DNA of 64,000 nt from positions 248,001-312,000 of the forward strand of contig CP053915.1 in NCBI GenBank assembly GCA_021496925.1. The letters are read 5' to 3'. The translations under genes were made by a program, and so were the position numbers. How positions within the stretch are numbered: the first letter of the stretch is position 1; every line of letters starts with the position of its first letter. Positions 16,633 through 26,000 of the stretch are shown piece after piece. The notes beneath the pieces are model-generated. The model had not been told where the DNA came from, searched no databases, and saw nothing but the letters and a program-made list of their open reading frames with translations. The stretch comes from Acidovorax sp. YS12. GTDB taxonomy: Bacteria > Pseudomonadota > Gammaproteobacteria > Burkholderiales > Burkholderiaceae_C.

Positions 16633-18621
16633 TCAATCGTGCTGCGCCTGCGGGCGCGTGCGGTAGAACTGCATCGGATGCTCCCGCATGTCCTTGCGGT
16701 GCTGGTTCAGCACCGACTTCTTCATGCGGCCCACCACGTGCATCTCGCAGGGCTTGCAGTCGAAGCGCAGCGTGAGCTTTTCCTTGCCGTTGACGAGCTG
16801 CAGCGGCTCGGCCTTGATGGTGCCCTTCACGCCGATCACGCCCTTGGCCTGCTTGGGGCACAGGCTCATGGAAAAGCGCACGCAGTGCTTGGTGATCATC
16901 AGGCTGACTTCGCCTTCTTCCTCCTTCGATTCGTAGGCGGCGTCGATCACCTTCACGCCGTGCTTCACATAGAAGTCGTGCGCCTTGTGGTTGAACACGT
17001 TGGCCAGGTAGGTCAGCGTGTCCTCGGGGAAGGGCGCGGGCGGCTCCACCGGCACGGCGCGCGGCAGGCGCACAAAGCCTTTGGCGCGCGCCTGCTCCAG
17101 CGCGGCCAGCGCGTCGCGGCGCAACTGGTTGAGCGCGGAGGCCGGAACGAACCAGGGCTGCGAGAGCCGCAGCGCAATGTCGTGCACGGCGAAGAGGGTC
17201 GCGCCGAAGCGGCCCAGTTGCTCGCGCAGCGTGGCCTCGGCCTTCGCCGAGTCCGTGGCGCCCTGGTGCGCCTGCGCTATGGCGGCGTGGCCCGCGAAGC
17301 CGTCCTCGTCCGTCAGCGTGAGCGCGAAGCCGTCAAGGGTTTCGCTGAACTCGGCCCACAGGCCGATGCGCCGGTCGCTGGACTTCTTCTCCAGCGTGCG
17401 CACCCAGTCCATGTCGCGGTTGCGGTTGATCTCCAGGCCCTTGCGCAGGTCCTTGAAGCCGTCGATCGCGTCCTTGGGGAACACGCGCCAGATGCCTTTT
17501 TTCGCGTGCACGGACTCGGCGCGGTTGATGTGCACGCCCACCAGTTCCTTTTGCAGGTCGTAGTAGCACAGGCCGTCGCCGTTGTGCAGCACGGTGGCCT
17601 TGTCGCTGGTCTCCAGCTCGAACCACTTGTCGCCGATCTGTGTGACCCAGCCGATGGCGCGGCCCGGCGTCTTGGGCGTGTCGAAGGCGCCAATGTCGTC
17701 CTGGCGGCCGTTGACGAAGTAGTCGGTGAACTCGCGGTTGAAGTTCTGATCCGGGTCGGGCGTGAAGGTGAAGGTGGTGCGCCCGCTGGAGGAGCGTGTG
17801 AACGCGCCCTGTTCGATGATCTCGTCGAGCAGGTGCCGATAGTGCGCCGTGATGTTTTTCACGTAGCCCATGTCCTTGTAGCGGCCCTCGATCTTGAAGC
17901 TGCGCACGCCCGCATCGATCAGTGCGCGCAGGTTGTCCGACTGGTTGTTGTCCTTCATCGACAGCACGTGCTTCTCGTGCGCGACGATGCGGCCTTGCCC
18001 ATCGAGCACCTCGTAGGGCAGGCGGCAGGCCTGGTTGCAGTCGCCCCGGTTGGCGCTGCGGCCCGTATGGGCGTGGCTGATGAAGCACTGGCCCGAATAG
18101 GCCACGCACAGCGCGCCGTGCACGAAGAATTCGATGGTGGTGCGCGCCGGGTCGGTGGCGGCGCGGATGGCCTGGATCTGCTGCAGATCCAGCTCGCGCG
18201 CGATGACGATCTGCGACAGGCCCGCGTCCTGCAGGAAGCGCGCTTTCTCTGGCGTGCGGATGTCGGTCTGCGTGCTCGCGTGCAGCTGGATCGGCGGCAA
18301 GTCCAGCTCCAGCAGCCCCATGTCCTGGATGATGAGCGCGTCGGCCCCGGCCTCGTACACCTGCCAGGCCATGCGGCGCGCGTCCTCCAGCTCGTCGTCG
18401 CGCAGGATGGTGTTGAGCGTGACGAAGATGCGGCTGTTGAAGCGGTGCGCGTGCGCGATGAGCCGCTCCAGGTCGCGCAACGCGTTGCCCGCCGTGGCCC
18501 GGGCGCCGAAGGCAGGGCCGCCGATGTAGACGGCGTCGGCGCCGTGGTTCACGGCCTCGATGCCGATGTCGGCGTCGCGCGCGGGGGAGAGCAGTTCGAG
18601 CTGGTGGGGCAGGAGGGACAT
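16633..18621 (-). CDS. U32 family protein, RlhA/YdcP-like (23S rRNA hydroxylation)
   Basis: A 662-residue protein with the U32 fold at the N terminus (LELLSPARDADIGIEAVNHGADAVYIGG) and the U32 signature EFFVHGALCVAYSGQCFISHA with its conserved cysteines, followed by CNQACRLPYEV (about residues 165-215). The long C-terminal extension makes it match RlhA/YdcP (about 650 residues, needed for a C5-hydroxycytidine in E. coli 23S rRNA) rather than the shorter TrhP/YegQ. These proteins are not proven proteases; they probably carry an iron-sulfur site. I start at 18621 (MSLLPHQLELLSPA) because 25 residues of upstream frame look noncoding. Confidence 0.85.
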   Translation of the reverse strand: MSLLPHQLELLSPARDADIGIEAVNHGADAVYIGGPAFGARATAGNALRDLERLIAHAHRFNSRIFVTLNTILRDDELEDARRMAWQVYEAGADALIIQDMGLLELDLPPIQLHASTQTDIRTPEKARFLQDAGLSQIVIARELDLQQIQAIRAATDPARTTIEFFVHGALCVAYSGQCFISHAHTGRSANRGDCNQACRLPYEVLDGQGRIVAHEKHVLSMKDNNQSDNLRALIDAGVRSFKIEGRYKDMGYVKNITAHYRHLLDEIIEQGAFTRSSSGRTTFTFTPDPDQNFNREFTDYFVNGRQDDIGAFDTPKTPGRAIGWVTQIGDKWFELETSDKATVLHNGDGLCYYDLQKELVGVHINRAESVHAKKGIWRVFPKDAIDGFKDLRKGLEINRNRDMDWVRTLEKKSSDRRIGLWAEFSETLDGFALTLTDEDGFAGHAAIAQAHQGATDSAKAEATLREQLGRFGATLFAVHDIALRLSQPWFVPASALNQLRRDALAALEQARAKGFVRLPRAVPVEPPAPFPEDTLTYLANVFNHKAHDFYVKHGVKVIDAAYESKEEEGEVSLMITKHCVRFSMSLCPKQAKGVIGVKGTIKAEPLQLVNGKEKLTLRFDCKPCEMHVVGRMKKSVLNQHRKDMREHPMQFYRTRPQAQHD

Positions 18622-18763
18622 AGGGCGCGGATTATCCCCGGCAGGCCTTTTCACGCGGGCGCGTACGGCATTGCCGGGCATGGCCGCGCTGGGCAAACGC
18701 GGCTATCCAGCCGCCATGCTTGCCGCTAGGATGCGCTCTCCAATCCACTACCTGGGGCGCGCT

Positions 18764-19408
18764 ATGGACTCTGCGAATGATCGTGACACGCAAGGCAGCT
18801 ACCTGCTGCACCGGCTCTTCGGCACGGCGCGGGTCGTGCAGCGGCGCGACTTCCTGGCCTCGGGCGCGGCCCTGATGGCCGGGATGCATGTCGGCGGTGC
18901 CGTCGCCGCATCGGGGCCGGGCGCCGCCGCCGCCACCGAGGAAGACCGCGCCCACATGCGCCAGGCCATCGAGCTCATGCGCAAGGCCGGGGTGGTGGAG
19001 CGCACGGGCGGCCCCTTTGGCTGCGTCATCGTGCGCGATGGCGAGGTGCTGGCCGCCACCGGCAACAGCGTGCTGCGCGACAACGACCCCTCGGCCCACG
19101 CCGAGGTCAACGCCATCCGCGCGGCCTGCCGCAAGGTCGGGGCGCCGCACATCCGGGGCGCCACCCTGTTCACCAGCTGCGAGCCGTGCCCGATGTGCTA
19201 TTCCACCGCCTACTGGGCGCGCGTCGGGCGCATCTACTACGCCGCCGCCTGGACCGACTATGCCGACCTGTTCGACGACCTGAACATCAGCGACGACATG
19301 AAGCGGCCCTACGACCAGCGCACCGTGCCCGTGCAGCCGCTGCTGCGCGAAGAGGCGCAGAAAGTCTGGAGCGAATTCCGCCAGATGCCCAACCGCGCCA
19401 AGTACTGA
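18764..19408 (+). CDS. Tat-exported nucleoside/base deaminase (CDA superfamily)
   Basis: A 214-residue protein. An N-terminal twin-arginine signal (RRDFLASGAALMAGMHVGGAVAA cut into RR-D-F-L plus a hydrophobic stretch, about residues 26-50) precedes a zinc-dependent deaminase domain. The catalytic HAEVNAI (about 111-117) and zinc-binding PCPMC (about 143-147) motifs are intact. The core resembles guanine/cytosine deaminases and TadA relatives (GGPFGCVIVRDGEV). Export to the periplasm is unusual for this superfamily and suggests a salvage substrate outside the cytoplasm. The tadA fusion gene lies 380 bases downstream in the same direction. Confidence 0.83.
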   Translation: MDSANDRDTQGSYLLHRLFGTARVVQRRDFLASGAALMAGMHVGGAVAASGPGAAAATEEDRAHMRQAIELMRKAGVVERTGGPFGCVIVRDGEVLAATGNSVLRDNDPSAHAEVNAIRAACRKVGAPHIRGATLFTSCEPCPMCYSTAYWARVGRIYYAAAWTDYADLFDDLNISDDMKRPYDQRTVPVQPLLREEAQKVWSEFRQMPNRAKY

Positions 19409-19506
19409 GTCCAGGCCCAGCCCCCCCGCCCGCCGGGGGCCGCAATTGCCGCTACAGTCCTGCCCACCATGCCATCACTCTTTGCCTTGAAGTCCGGGGG
19501 GCGCCC

Positions 19507-19743
19507 ATGCGTGCGCTGATCGGTATCGCCAGCCTGCTCGTGGTGCTGGCCATCGTCGGCGTTCTGGCCAAGAAGCAGCTCGCCGCCACCCAGGCGCCCG
19601 CACCGGCGCTGCAGGCCCCAGGCACCGCCGCGCCCACGGGCACCGTGCGCGAGCAGAGCCAGCAGATCCAGCAACAGGTGCAGCAGCAGATGGAAGGGCT
19701 GATGCAGAAGTCGCGCCCGCTGCCCGGCGATGAATCCAAATAA
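19507..19743 (+). CDS. Small hypothetical membrane-anchored protein
   Basis: A 78-residue protein with one N-terminal transmembrane helix (about residues 4-21, IGIASLLVVLAIVGVLA followed by KK), an Ala/Pro linker, and a Gln-rich helical tail (SQQIQQQVQQQMEGLMQK). By the positive-inside rule the KK places the tail in the cytoplasm with an N-out orientation, though the N-terminal Arg makes this uncertain. No family is recognised. It sits between the exported deaminase and tadA. Confidence 0.6.
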   Translation: MRALIGIASLLVVLAIVGVLAKKQLAATQAPAPALQAPGTAAPTGTVREQSQQIQQQVQQQMEGLMQKSRPLPGDESK

Positions 19744-19790
19744 AAACACGTGCTAACCCTTGCTGGGTAAGCGCAAGCAGCTATCAAATG
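19744..19790 (+). repeat. Dispersed palindromic repeat, copy before tadA
   Basis: aaacacgtgctaacccttgctgggtaagcgcaagcagctatcaaatg is a divergent copy that ends at the tadA start codon, leaving tadA with a repeat-derived 5' leader. Confidence 0.6.
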
Positions 19791-20840
19791 CAGAGCGATG
19801 ACGACGCCGCCTGGATGCGCGCCGCGCTGGCCCTGGCGCACGAGGCGGCGCAGGCCGGCGAGGTGCCGGTGGGCGCGGTGGTGGTCCGGGACGGCGCCAT
19901 CATCGGGCGCGGGCGCAACGCCCCCGTGCACAGCCACGACCCCACGCAGCACGCCGAGGTGATGGCGCTGCGCGAGGCCGCGCGCCACCTGGGCAACTAC
20001 CGGCTCGACGGCTGCACGCTCTACGTCACGCTGGAGCCCTGCGCCATGTGCAGCGGCGCCATGCTGCATGCGCGCCTGGCGCGCGTGGTGTTCGGCGCGC
20101 CCGACCCCAAGACCGGCGTGGCCGGCTCGGTGCTCGACCTGTTCGCCGAGCCCCGGCTCAACCACCACACGCGCATCGAAGGCGGGGTGCTGGCCGGGGA
20201 GTGCGCCGCGCTGCTGCAAGGCTTTTTCAGCCAGCGCCGCCGTGCCCAGCGCGCACAGGCCCAGCCGCTGCGCGAGGACGCGTTGCGCACGCCCGAGGCG
20301 CGCTTTGCCGGCCCGGCGGGCGCGTACCTTTTCTTCGACGGGCTGCGGCTGCACTACCTTGATGAAGGCCCGCGCGATGCGCCGTTGACGTGGCTTTGCC
20401 TGCATGCCAGCCCCGCGTGGAGCGAGGCCTGGCGCGGCATGCTGCCCGTGTTCACGCAGGCGGGCCACCGCGTGGTGGCGCCCGACCTGATCGGCTTCGG
20501 CCGCAGCGACAAGCCCAAGAAAGAGGCCCTGCATACGCTGGCATGGCACCGGCAGGCGCTGGCCGCGCTGCTGCAGCAACTGGCGCTGCGCAACGTGGTG
20601 ATCCTGGCCCAGCCGGGCGCGGTGCTGCCGGCGCTGGACGCGCCGCTGGTGCAGGTGCTGCAGGGCGCGGTGGACGATGGCCTGCCGTTCCCCGACGCGG
20701 GCCACCGCGCCGGGCCGCGCGCCTTCGCCCGGTTCGCGGCAGAGCAGCGTGCGCCGGCCTTCACCGTGCCTGATGCCGGCGCCGATTCGGCCCGGGCCGC
20801 TGTGGAATACTCTGCCCGCTATGCACGACCATCACCATGA
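19788..20840 (+). CDS. tadA: tRNA adenosine(34) deaminase TadA fused to a degenerate alpha/beta-hydrolase domain
   Basis: A 350-residue protein. Residues 1-165 are TadA, which converts A34 to inosine in tRNA-Arg(ACG): GEVPVGAVVVRDG, the catalytic HAEVMAL (about 52-58), and PCAMCSGAMLHARL (about 84-97) are intact. A normal TadA ends near here (about 165 residues). From about 178 the chain continues as a haloalkane-dehalogenase-like alpha/beta-hydrolase (FDGLRLHYLDEG, LCLHASPAWSEAW, AGHRVVAPDLIGFGRSDKP). At the nucleophile elbow the expected QDWGG or GxSxG is replaced by AQPGAVLPAL, and about half the fold is missing. The tail may be structural or a decaying fusion. Confidence 0.88.
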   Translation: MQSDDDAAWMRAALALAHEAAQAGEVPVGAVVVRDGAIIGRGRNAPVHSHDPTQHAEVMALREAARHLGNYRLDGCTLYVTLEPCAMCSGAMLHARLARVVFGAPDPKTGVAGSVLDLFAEPRLNHHTRIEGGVLAGECAALLQGFFSQRRRAQRAQAQPLREDALRTPEARFAGPAGAYLFFDGLRLHYLDEGPRDAPLTWLCLHASPAWSEAWRGMLPVFTQAGHRVVAPDLIGFGRSDKPKKEALHTLAWHRQALAALLQQLALRNVVILAQPGAVLPALDAPLVQVLQGAVDDGLPFPDAGHRAGPRAFARFAAEQRAPAFTVPDAGADSARAAVEYSARYARPSP

Positions 20841-21804
20841 CGATTGTGGCCACTGCGGCCATGACCACGGCCCCAAGCGCATCTACATCTACTCCCCCTC
20901 CAGCGCGGTGCGCGACAAGCCCGCCTTCAAGCGCGGCATCGCGCGCCTGAAGGCCCTGGGCCATGAGGTGGAGGTCGATCCCGACGCCCTGGCCACCCAC
21001 ACGCGCTTCGCCGGCGACGACGCCACGCGGCTGGCCGCCATCCACCGCGCGGCGGCCAGCGGCGCCGACGTGGCGCTGGTCTCGCGCGGCGGCTACGGGC
21101 TCACGCGCATCCTGCCGGGCATCGACTACGCCAAGGTGGCCCAGGCCATCGCCGGGGGCATGCATTTCGTCGGCCTGAGCGACTTCACCGCTTTCCAGTG
21201 CGCCGTGCTGGCGCGCACCGGCGCCACCACCTGGGCCGGGCCCGCGCTCACGGCCGACCTGGGCGTGGCGGGCGAGGTGGACGACATCATGCTCGCCTGC
21301 CTGGAAGACCTGCTCACCGGCCATGGCGAGGGCGCGGGCTGGCGCATGCCCAAGGAAAAGCCGCGCGCCGACGGCCAGGCCGCCGTGCCGGACACCTATA
21401 TCGAATCCGCCACGCTGTGGGGTGGCAACCTGGCCATGCTGGCCAGCCTGGTCGGCACCCCGTACCTGCCGGCGGTGGAGGGCGGCATCCTGTTCCTGGA
21501 GGACGTGAGCGAGCATCCCTACCGCGTCGAGCGCATGCTCGCCCAGCTGCTGTACGCGGGCGTGCTGGCGCGCCAGAAGGCGGTGGTGCTGGGCCAGTTC
21601 AGCGGCTACCAGCTGGCCCCGCACGACAAGGGCTTCAAGCTGCAGAGCGTGGTGGACTGGCTGCGTACGCAGATCGCGGCCCCCGTGCTCACCAACCTGC
21701 CGTTCGGCCACGTGCCCACCAAGGTGCTGCTGCCCGTGGGCGCGCGGGTGTCGCTGTCGGTCGAGGGGCGCGATGCGCTCATCTACTGGGGCCACGCGCA
21801 TTGA
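20821..21804 (+). CDS. ldcA: LD-carboxypeptidase (muramoyltetrapeptide carboxypeptidase, S66) with His-rich N terminus
   Basis: A 327-residue cytoplasmic serine peptidase that trims the terminal D-Ala from recycled murein tetrapeptides. S66 features are IYIYSPSSAVRD near the start, SRGGYGLTRILPGIDY (about 82-97), the nucleophile Ser in FVGLSDFTAF (about 117-126), and the catalytic His in LPFGHVPTKVLLPVG near the C terminus. The first 19 residues (MHDHHHDDCGHCGHDHGPK) are an unusual His/Cys cluster suited to binding zinc, nickel or copper. The start overlaps the end of the tadA fusion by 20 bases, so the two are probably translationally coupled. Confidence 0.88.
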   Translation: MHDHHHDDCGHCGHDHGPKRIYIYSPSSAVRDKPAFKRGIARLKALGHEVEVDPDALATHTRFAGDDATRLAAIHRAAASGADVALVSRGGYGLTRILPGIDYAKVAQAIAGGMHFVGLSDFTAFQCAVLARTGATTWAGPALTADLGVAGEVDDIMLACLEDLLTGHGEGAGWRMPKEKPRADGQAAVPDTYIESATLWGGNLAMLASLVGTPYLPAVEGGILFLEDVSEHPYRVERMLAQLLYAGVLARQKAVVLGQFSGYQLAPHDKGFKLQSVVDWLRTQIAAPVLTNLPFGHVPTKVLLPVGARVSLSVEGRDALIYWGHAH

Positions 21805-21962
21805 CCGTTGCCGGCCTGGGATGCGCAGCGAGGCTGGGGCTGCAAGCCTGGCGCCTCAGGAAAACCCTTGCTGAGAGCTCCTTCTAACTTGCACCCGCGC
21901 CCCGGGTTGCCGTCCGGTTTCCTGTGATACTGGACTTTTGCAACCAACGTACAAAAACTTAC

Positions 21963-22919
21963 ATGGCTACCAGGGGTCCCTCGTCCGAATTTCGCATCCT
22001 CGCGCTCAGCGGCGGCGGGTACCTGGGGCTGTACGCCGCCGTGGTGCTGGCTGAACTGGAGGCGCGCGTGGGCGAGCCGCTGGGGCGGCGCTTCGACCTG
22101 ATCGCCGGCACCTCGGTGGGCGGCCTGCTGTCAATGGCGCTGGCCTTCGAAGTGCCGATGGCCGAGCTGGTCAAGCTGTTCCTGGAGCGTGGCGAGGAGG
22201 TGTTTTCCTCGCGCCGCCTGCCCACGGGCGCGGTGACGCGGCTGCTCGACCTGTCGCGCTCCGTCATGGGCCCCAAGTACACGGGCGAGGCGCTGCGCAA
22301 GGAGCTCACGCGCCATTTCGGCAAGCGCACGCTGGGCGACGCGCTGCACGCCGTCGTGGTGCCCGCCGTGGACGTGACGCGCAGCGTCACCAAGGTGTTC
22401 AAGACGCCGCACGCCCAGGCCTCGCTGGGCGACGCGGGCCTGAGCGCCGTGGACGTGACGCTGGCCACCTGCGCCGCGCCCGCGTTCTTCCCGTGCGTGA
22501 AGGTGGGCGACAAGCTCTATGCCGACGGCGGCCTGTTCGCCGTGGCGCCGGACCAGGTGGCGCTGCACGAGGCCGAGCTGTTCATGGGCGCCAAGCCGTC
22601 CAAGGTGCGCATGCTCTCCGTGGGCACGGCCACCATGGGCTACCAGCCCATGGAAAAGCCCGAGGCCGACGTGGGCGCCGTGGGCTGGCTGACCGACGGG
22701 CGCCTGATCCTGACCATGATCTCGGTGCAGCAGCAGCACGTGCAGGCCATCATGGAGGACCGCCTCGCCGACCGCTACATGCGCCTGGATGCGCCCTGGC
22801 CCGCGCAGGCGGGGCTGGGCATCGACATCGCCACCAAGCAGGCGGCGCAGACGCTGACGGCCCTGGGCCAGCAGACCCTGGCCGGGCTGGACGAAGAACG
22901 GCTGCAGAAGTTCTTGTAG
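21963..22919 (+). CDS. Patatin-like phospholipase resembling the CBASS effector CapV
   Basis: A 318-residue lipase. The oxyanion loop LSGGGYLGLYAAVVLAELE (about residues 13-31), the nucleophile in DLIAGTSVGGLLSMALA (GxSxG, about 46-62) and the catalytic Asp in YADGGLFAVAPD (about 182-193) form the patatin Ser-Asp dyad. Overall sequence and length resemble CapV-type phospholipases, which are activated by cGAMP in CBASS anti-phage systems. No CD-NTase, Cap2 or Cap3 gene is nearby, so this is an orphan copy. It could equally be a housekeeping lipase. It is convergent with putA across a repeat and a hairpin. Confidence 0.8.
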   Translation: MATRGPSSEFRILALSGGGYLGLYAAVVLAELEARVGEPLGRRFDLIAGTSVGGLLSMALAFEVPMAELVKLFLERGEEVFSSRRLPTGAVTRLLDLSRSVMGPKYTGEALRKELTRHFGKRTLGDALHAVVVPAVDVTRSVTKVFKTPHAQASLGDAGLSAVDVTLATCAAPAFFPCVKVGDKLYADGGLFAVAPDQVALHEAELFMGAKPSKVRMLSVGTATMGYQPMEKPEADVGAVGWLTDGRLILTMISVQQQHVQAIMEDRLADRYMRLDAPWPAQAGLGIDIATKQAAQTLTALGQQTLAGLDEERLQKFL

Positions 22920-22931
22920 CCTTTTTCAAGG

Positions 22932-22980
22932 GTTTTTCGGGGTTTCCCCTTGCTGGGAAAGCGCTGGCAGCTATCTTTTT
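22932..22980 (+). repeat. Dispersed palindromic repeat, copy after the patatin gene
   Basis: ccttgctgggaaagcgctggcagctatctttttt keeps the right arm and the AGCTAT end of the family. It lies beside the terminator hairpin. Confidence 0.7.
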
Positions 22981-22982
22981 TG

Positions 22983-23019
22983 AAGGCCAGGCGGGGGGAG
23001 TGCCCCGCCTGGCCTTTTT
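22983..23019 (+). terminator. Hairpin terminator between the patatin gene and putA
   Basis: The long stem aaggccaggcgggg/ccccgcctggcctt is followed by TTTTT on the plus strand and lies about 65 bases past the patatin stop, just after a palindromic-repeat copy. There is no T-run for the convergent putA transcript, so it serves mainly the plus-strand gene. Confidence 0.75.
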
Positions 23020-23033
23020 CCATGGCCAAGCCG

Positions 23034-26000
23034 TCAAGCCATGGTCATCAGCTGTGCGTTGCCGCCCGCCGCCGCTGTGTTGGTGCTGATCGACTGCTCG
23101 TGGCACAGCGCCGCCAGGTCGTAGCCCTGTCCGGCCTGCAGTTCGTCGCTGCCCAGGCTTTCCACGCGCACCAGCGGGCCGGGGCGGGCGGCCACGGCGC
23201 GGCAGGCTTGCAGCAGCGCGTCGCCGTCGCCCTCGAACAGCAGGGCGGCCACCGGGGTGGCGCCGTCGGCCAGCGCCGTGCCCTCGGCGCCGTGCAGCCA
23301 GGGCGCGCCGGCATCGCCGGCCGCGGCGCGCAGCGCCTGCCAGAGGGCGCCGCAGCCGTTGTCGTCCTGCGGCAGCACCACGTGGCAGGGGTTGCCGCTG
23401 GCCAGTGCGGCGGCCACCTGGGCCACCAGGCCCAGCGGCGTGCGCGGCAGCGCCCACACCGGGCCGCGCGGCAGCAGGCGGTAGCGGTTGGATTCGCCCG
23501 TGGGGCCGGGCAGCAGCAGGCTGGCGCCCAGGCGCGAGGCGTTCAGCCCCGCCTCGCAGGCCGTGTGGGCGCGGGCCTGTTCGGGCGCGGGCAGCGGCAG
23601 CGTGGTCTGGCGCAGCTGGCGCAGCAGCTGCAGCGCCGGGTGCTCCGCCAGGCTGGGCGTGGGGGGCAGCAGGGCCAGCGCGGTGTTGGCCGGGCCGTGC
23701 ACCAGGCGGTGCAGGTACAGCGGGCCGCCGGCCTTGGGGCCGGTGCCCGACAGGCCCATGCCGCCGAAGGGCTGCACGCCCACCACGGCGCCGATGACGT
23801 TGCGGTTGACGTAGAGATTGCCGGCGTGGACGCGCTCGCTCAGGTGCTGGATGGTCTCGTCGATGCGGCTGTGCACGCCGAAGGTGAGGCCGTAGCCCGT
23901 GGCGTTGATGCCGTCGAGCAGCGCGTCGAGCTGCTCGCGCGGGTAGCGGATGACATGCAGAACCGGGCCGAAAACCTCACGGGTCAAGCGCGAGGTGCTA
24001 TCGATTTCGATGATGGCCGGGGCCACGAAGTGGCCGTTGAGCGCGCCGTCCGCGCGCTCCACGCGCGTCACCTTCTGGCCGGCCTCGGCCATGCGGGCGA
24101 TGTGCGCCTCGATCTGCGCGCGCGCCTCGGCGTCGATCACCGGGCCCACGTCGGTGTGCAGGCGGTCGGGGTTGCCCAGCGTCCATTCCTGCAGCGCGTC
24201 GCGCAGCATGGTCAGGGTGCGGTCGGCCACGTCGTCCTGCAGGCACAGCAGGCGCAGGGCCGAGCAGCGCTGGCCCGCCGAGTCGAAGGCCGAGGCCAGC
24301 ACGTCGGCCACCACCTGTTCGGCCAGGGCCGACGAATCGACCACCATGGCGTTCTGGCCGCCGGTCTCGGCCACCAGCGGAATGGCCTGGCCGGTGGGTG
24401 ACAGGCGTGCGCTGAGCTGGCGCGCGATCAGGCGCGCCACCTCGGTGGAGCCGGTGAACATCACGCCCGCCACCTGCGGGTGGGCCACCAGGGCCGCGCC
24501 CACGCTCTCGCCCTGGCCGGGCACGAGCTGCAGCGCGCCCTGCGGCACGCCGGCCTCGTGCAGGAGGGCGACCATGGCGGCGGCCGTGAGCGGTGTCTGC
24601 TCGGCCGGCTTGGCCAGCACCGTGTTGCCCGCGGCCAGGGCCGCGGCCACCTGGCCGCAGAAGATGGCGAGCGGGAAGTTCCACGGGCTGATGGCCAGCA
24701 CCACGCCCAGCGGGCGCTGCGCGGCGTTGTCGAACTGCGCGGCCACCTGGGCGCCGTAGTAGCGCAGGAAGTCCACGGCCTCGCGGATCTCGGCCACGGC
24801 GTTGGGCAGGGTCTTGCCGGCCTCGCGCATGATCAGGCCCATCAGCGGCTGGCTGCGCTGCTCCAGCAGGTCGGCGGCGCGCTGCAGCGCGTCGGCGCGC
24901 GCGGCGGGCGGTGTGCCGGCCCAGATGGGCGCGGCCTGGGCGGCGCGATCGCAGGCGGCCTGGACGTCGTGCGCGGTGGCTTCATGCACCCAGCCCACGG
25001 TGTCGCTCAGCTCGGCCGGGTTGCGCAGCGGCTGCCAGCCGGGCGCGCGCGCCGGGTCGGCGGGCAGTTCCACGCCGGGGGGTGCGGCCAGGTAGGCCTG
25101 GCGCGTGCTGTGCAGCAGGGCGGCGGCGAGCGAGGCGAGCTGCTGCTCGTGCGCCAGGTTCAGGCCGTGCGAATTGGGGCGCGATTGCGTACCCTGGCCG
25201 GCAAACAGATCCGCCGGCAGCGGAATGCGCGGGTGCGGTGCGCCCAGGCGGCCTTCCTGGCTGGCGATGTGCAGGGTTTCCTCCACCGGGTCGGTGACCA
25301 GCTCGCTGATGGGTACGCTGGCGTCGCCGATGCGGTTCACGAACGAGGTGTTGGCGCCGTTCTCCAGCAGCCGGCGCACCAGGTAGGCCAGCAGCGTTTC
25401 GTGGCTGCCCACCGGGGCGTAGACGCGGCAGGGGCGGGCCAGCTTGCCGTCGGCGGCGGTGCCGGTCACCTGCGCGTACAGCGGCTCGCCCATGCCGTGC
25501 AGGCACTGGAACTCGTACTGGCCGCTGTAGTAGCTGCCGCCCACGTTCTGCGCCAGGTGGTAGATGCTGGCCAGCGTCTGCGCGTTGTGCGTGGCGAACT
25601 GGGGGTAGATGGCGTCGGGCGCCTCCAGCAGCTTGCGCGCGCAGGCCAGGTAGCTCACGTCGGTGTAGACCTTGCGCGTGTACACGGGGTAGCCAGCCAG
25701 GCCGTCGAGCTGGGCGCGCTTGATCTCGCTGTCCCAGTAGGCGCCTTTCACCAGGCGCACCATCAGGCGGCGGCGGCTGCGCCGGGCCAGGTCCACCAGA
25801 TAGTCGATGACGTGCGGGCAGCGCTTCTGGTAGGCCTGCACCACGAAGCCGATGCCGCTCCAGCCCTTGAGCGAGGGCGCGGCGCACAGCGCTTCCATCA
25901 GGTCCAGCGACAGCTCCAGGCGGTCGGCCTCCTCGGCGTCGATGTTCATGCCGATGTCGTACTGCTTGGCCAGCTCGGCCAGGCGCAGCACGCGCGGCAG

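Noticed and set aside
21850..21890. A further dispersed-repeat copy before the patatin gene
   Set aside because: Only fragments (ggaaaacccttgctgagagct) match. There is no second arm, so it was not counted.
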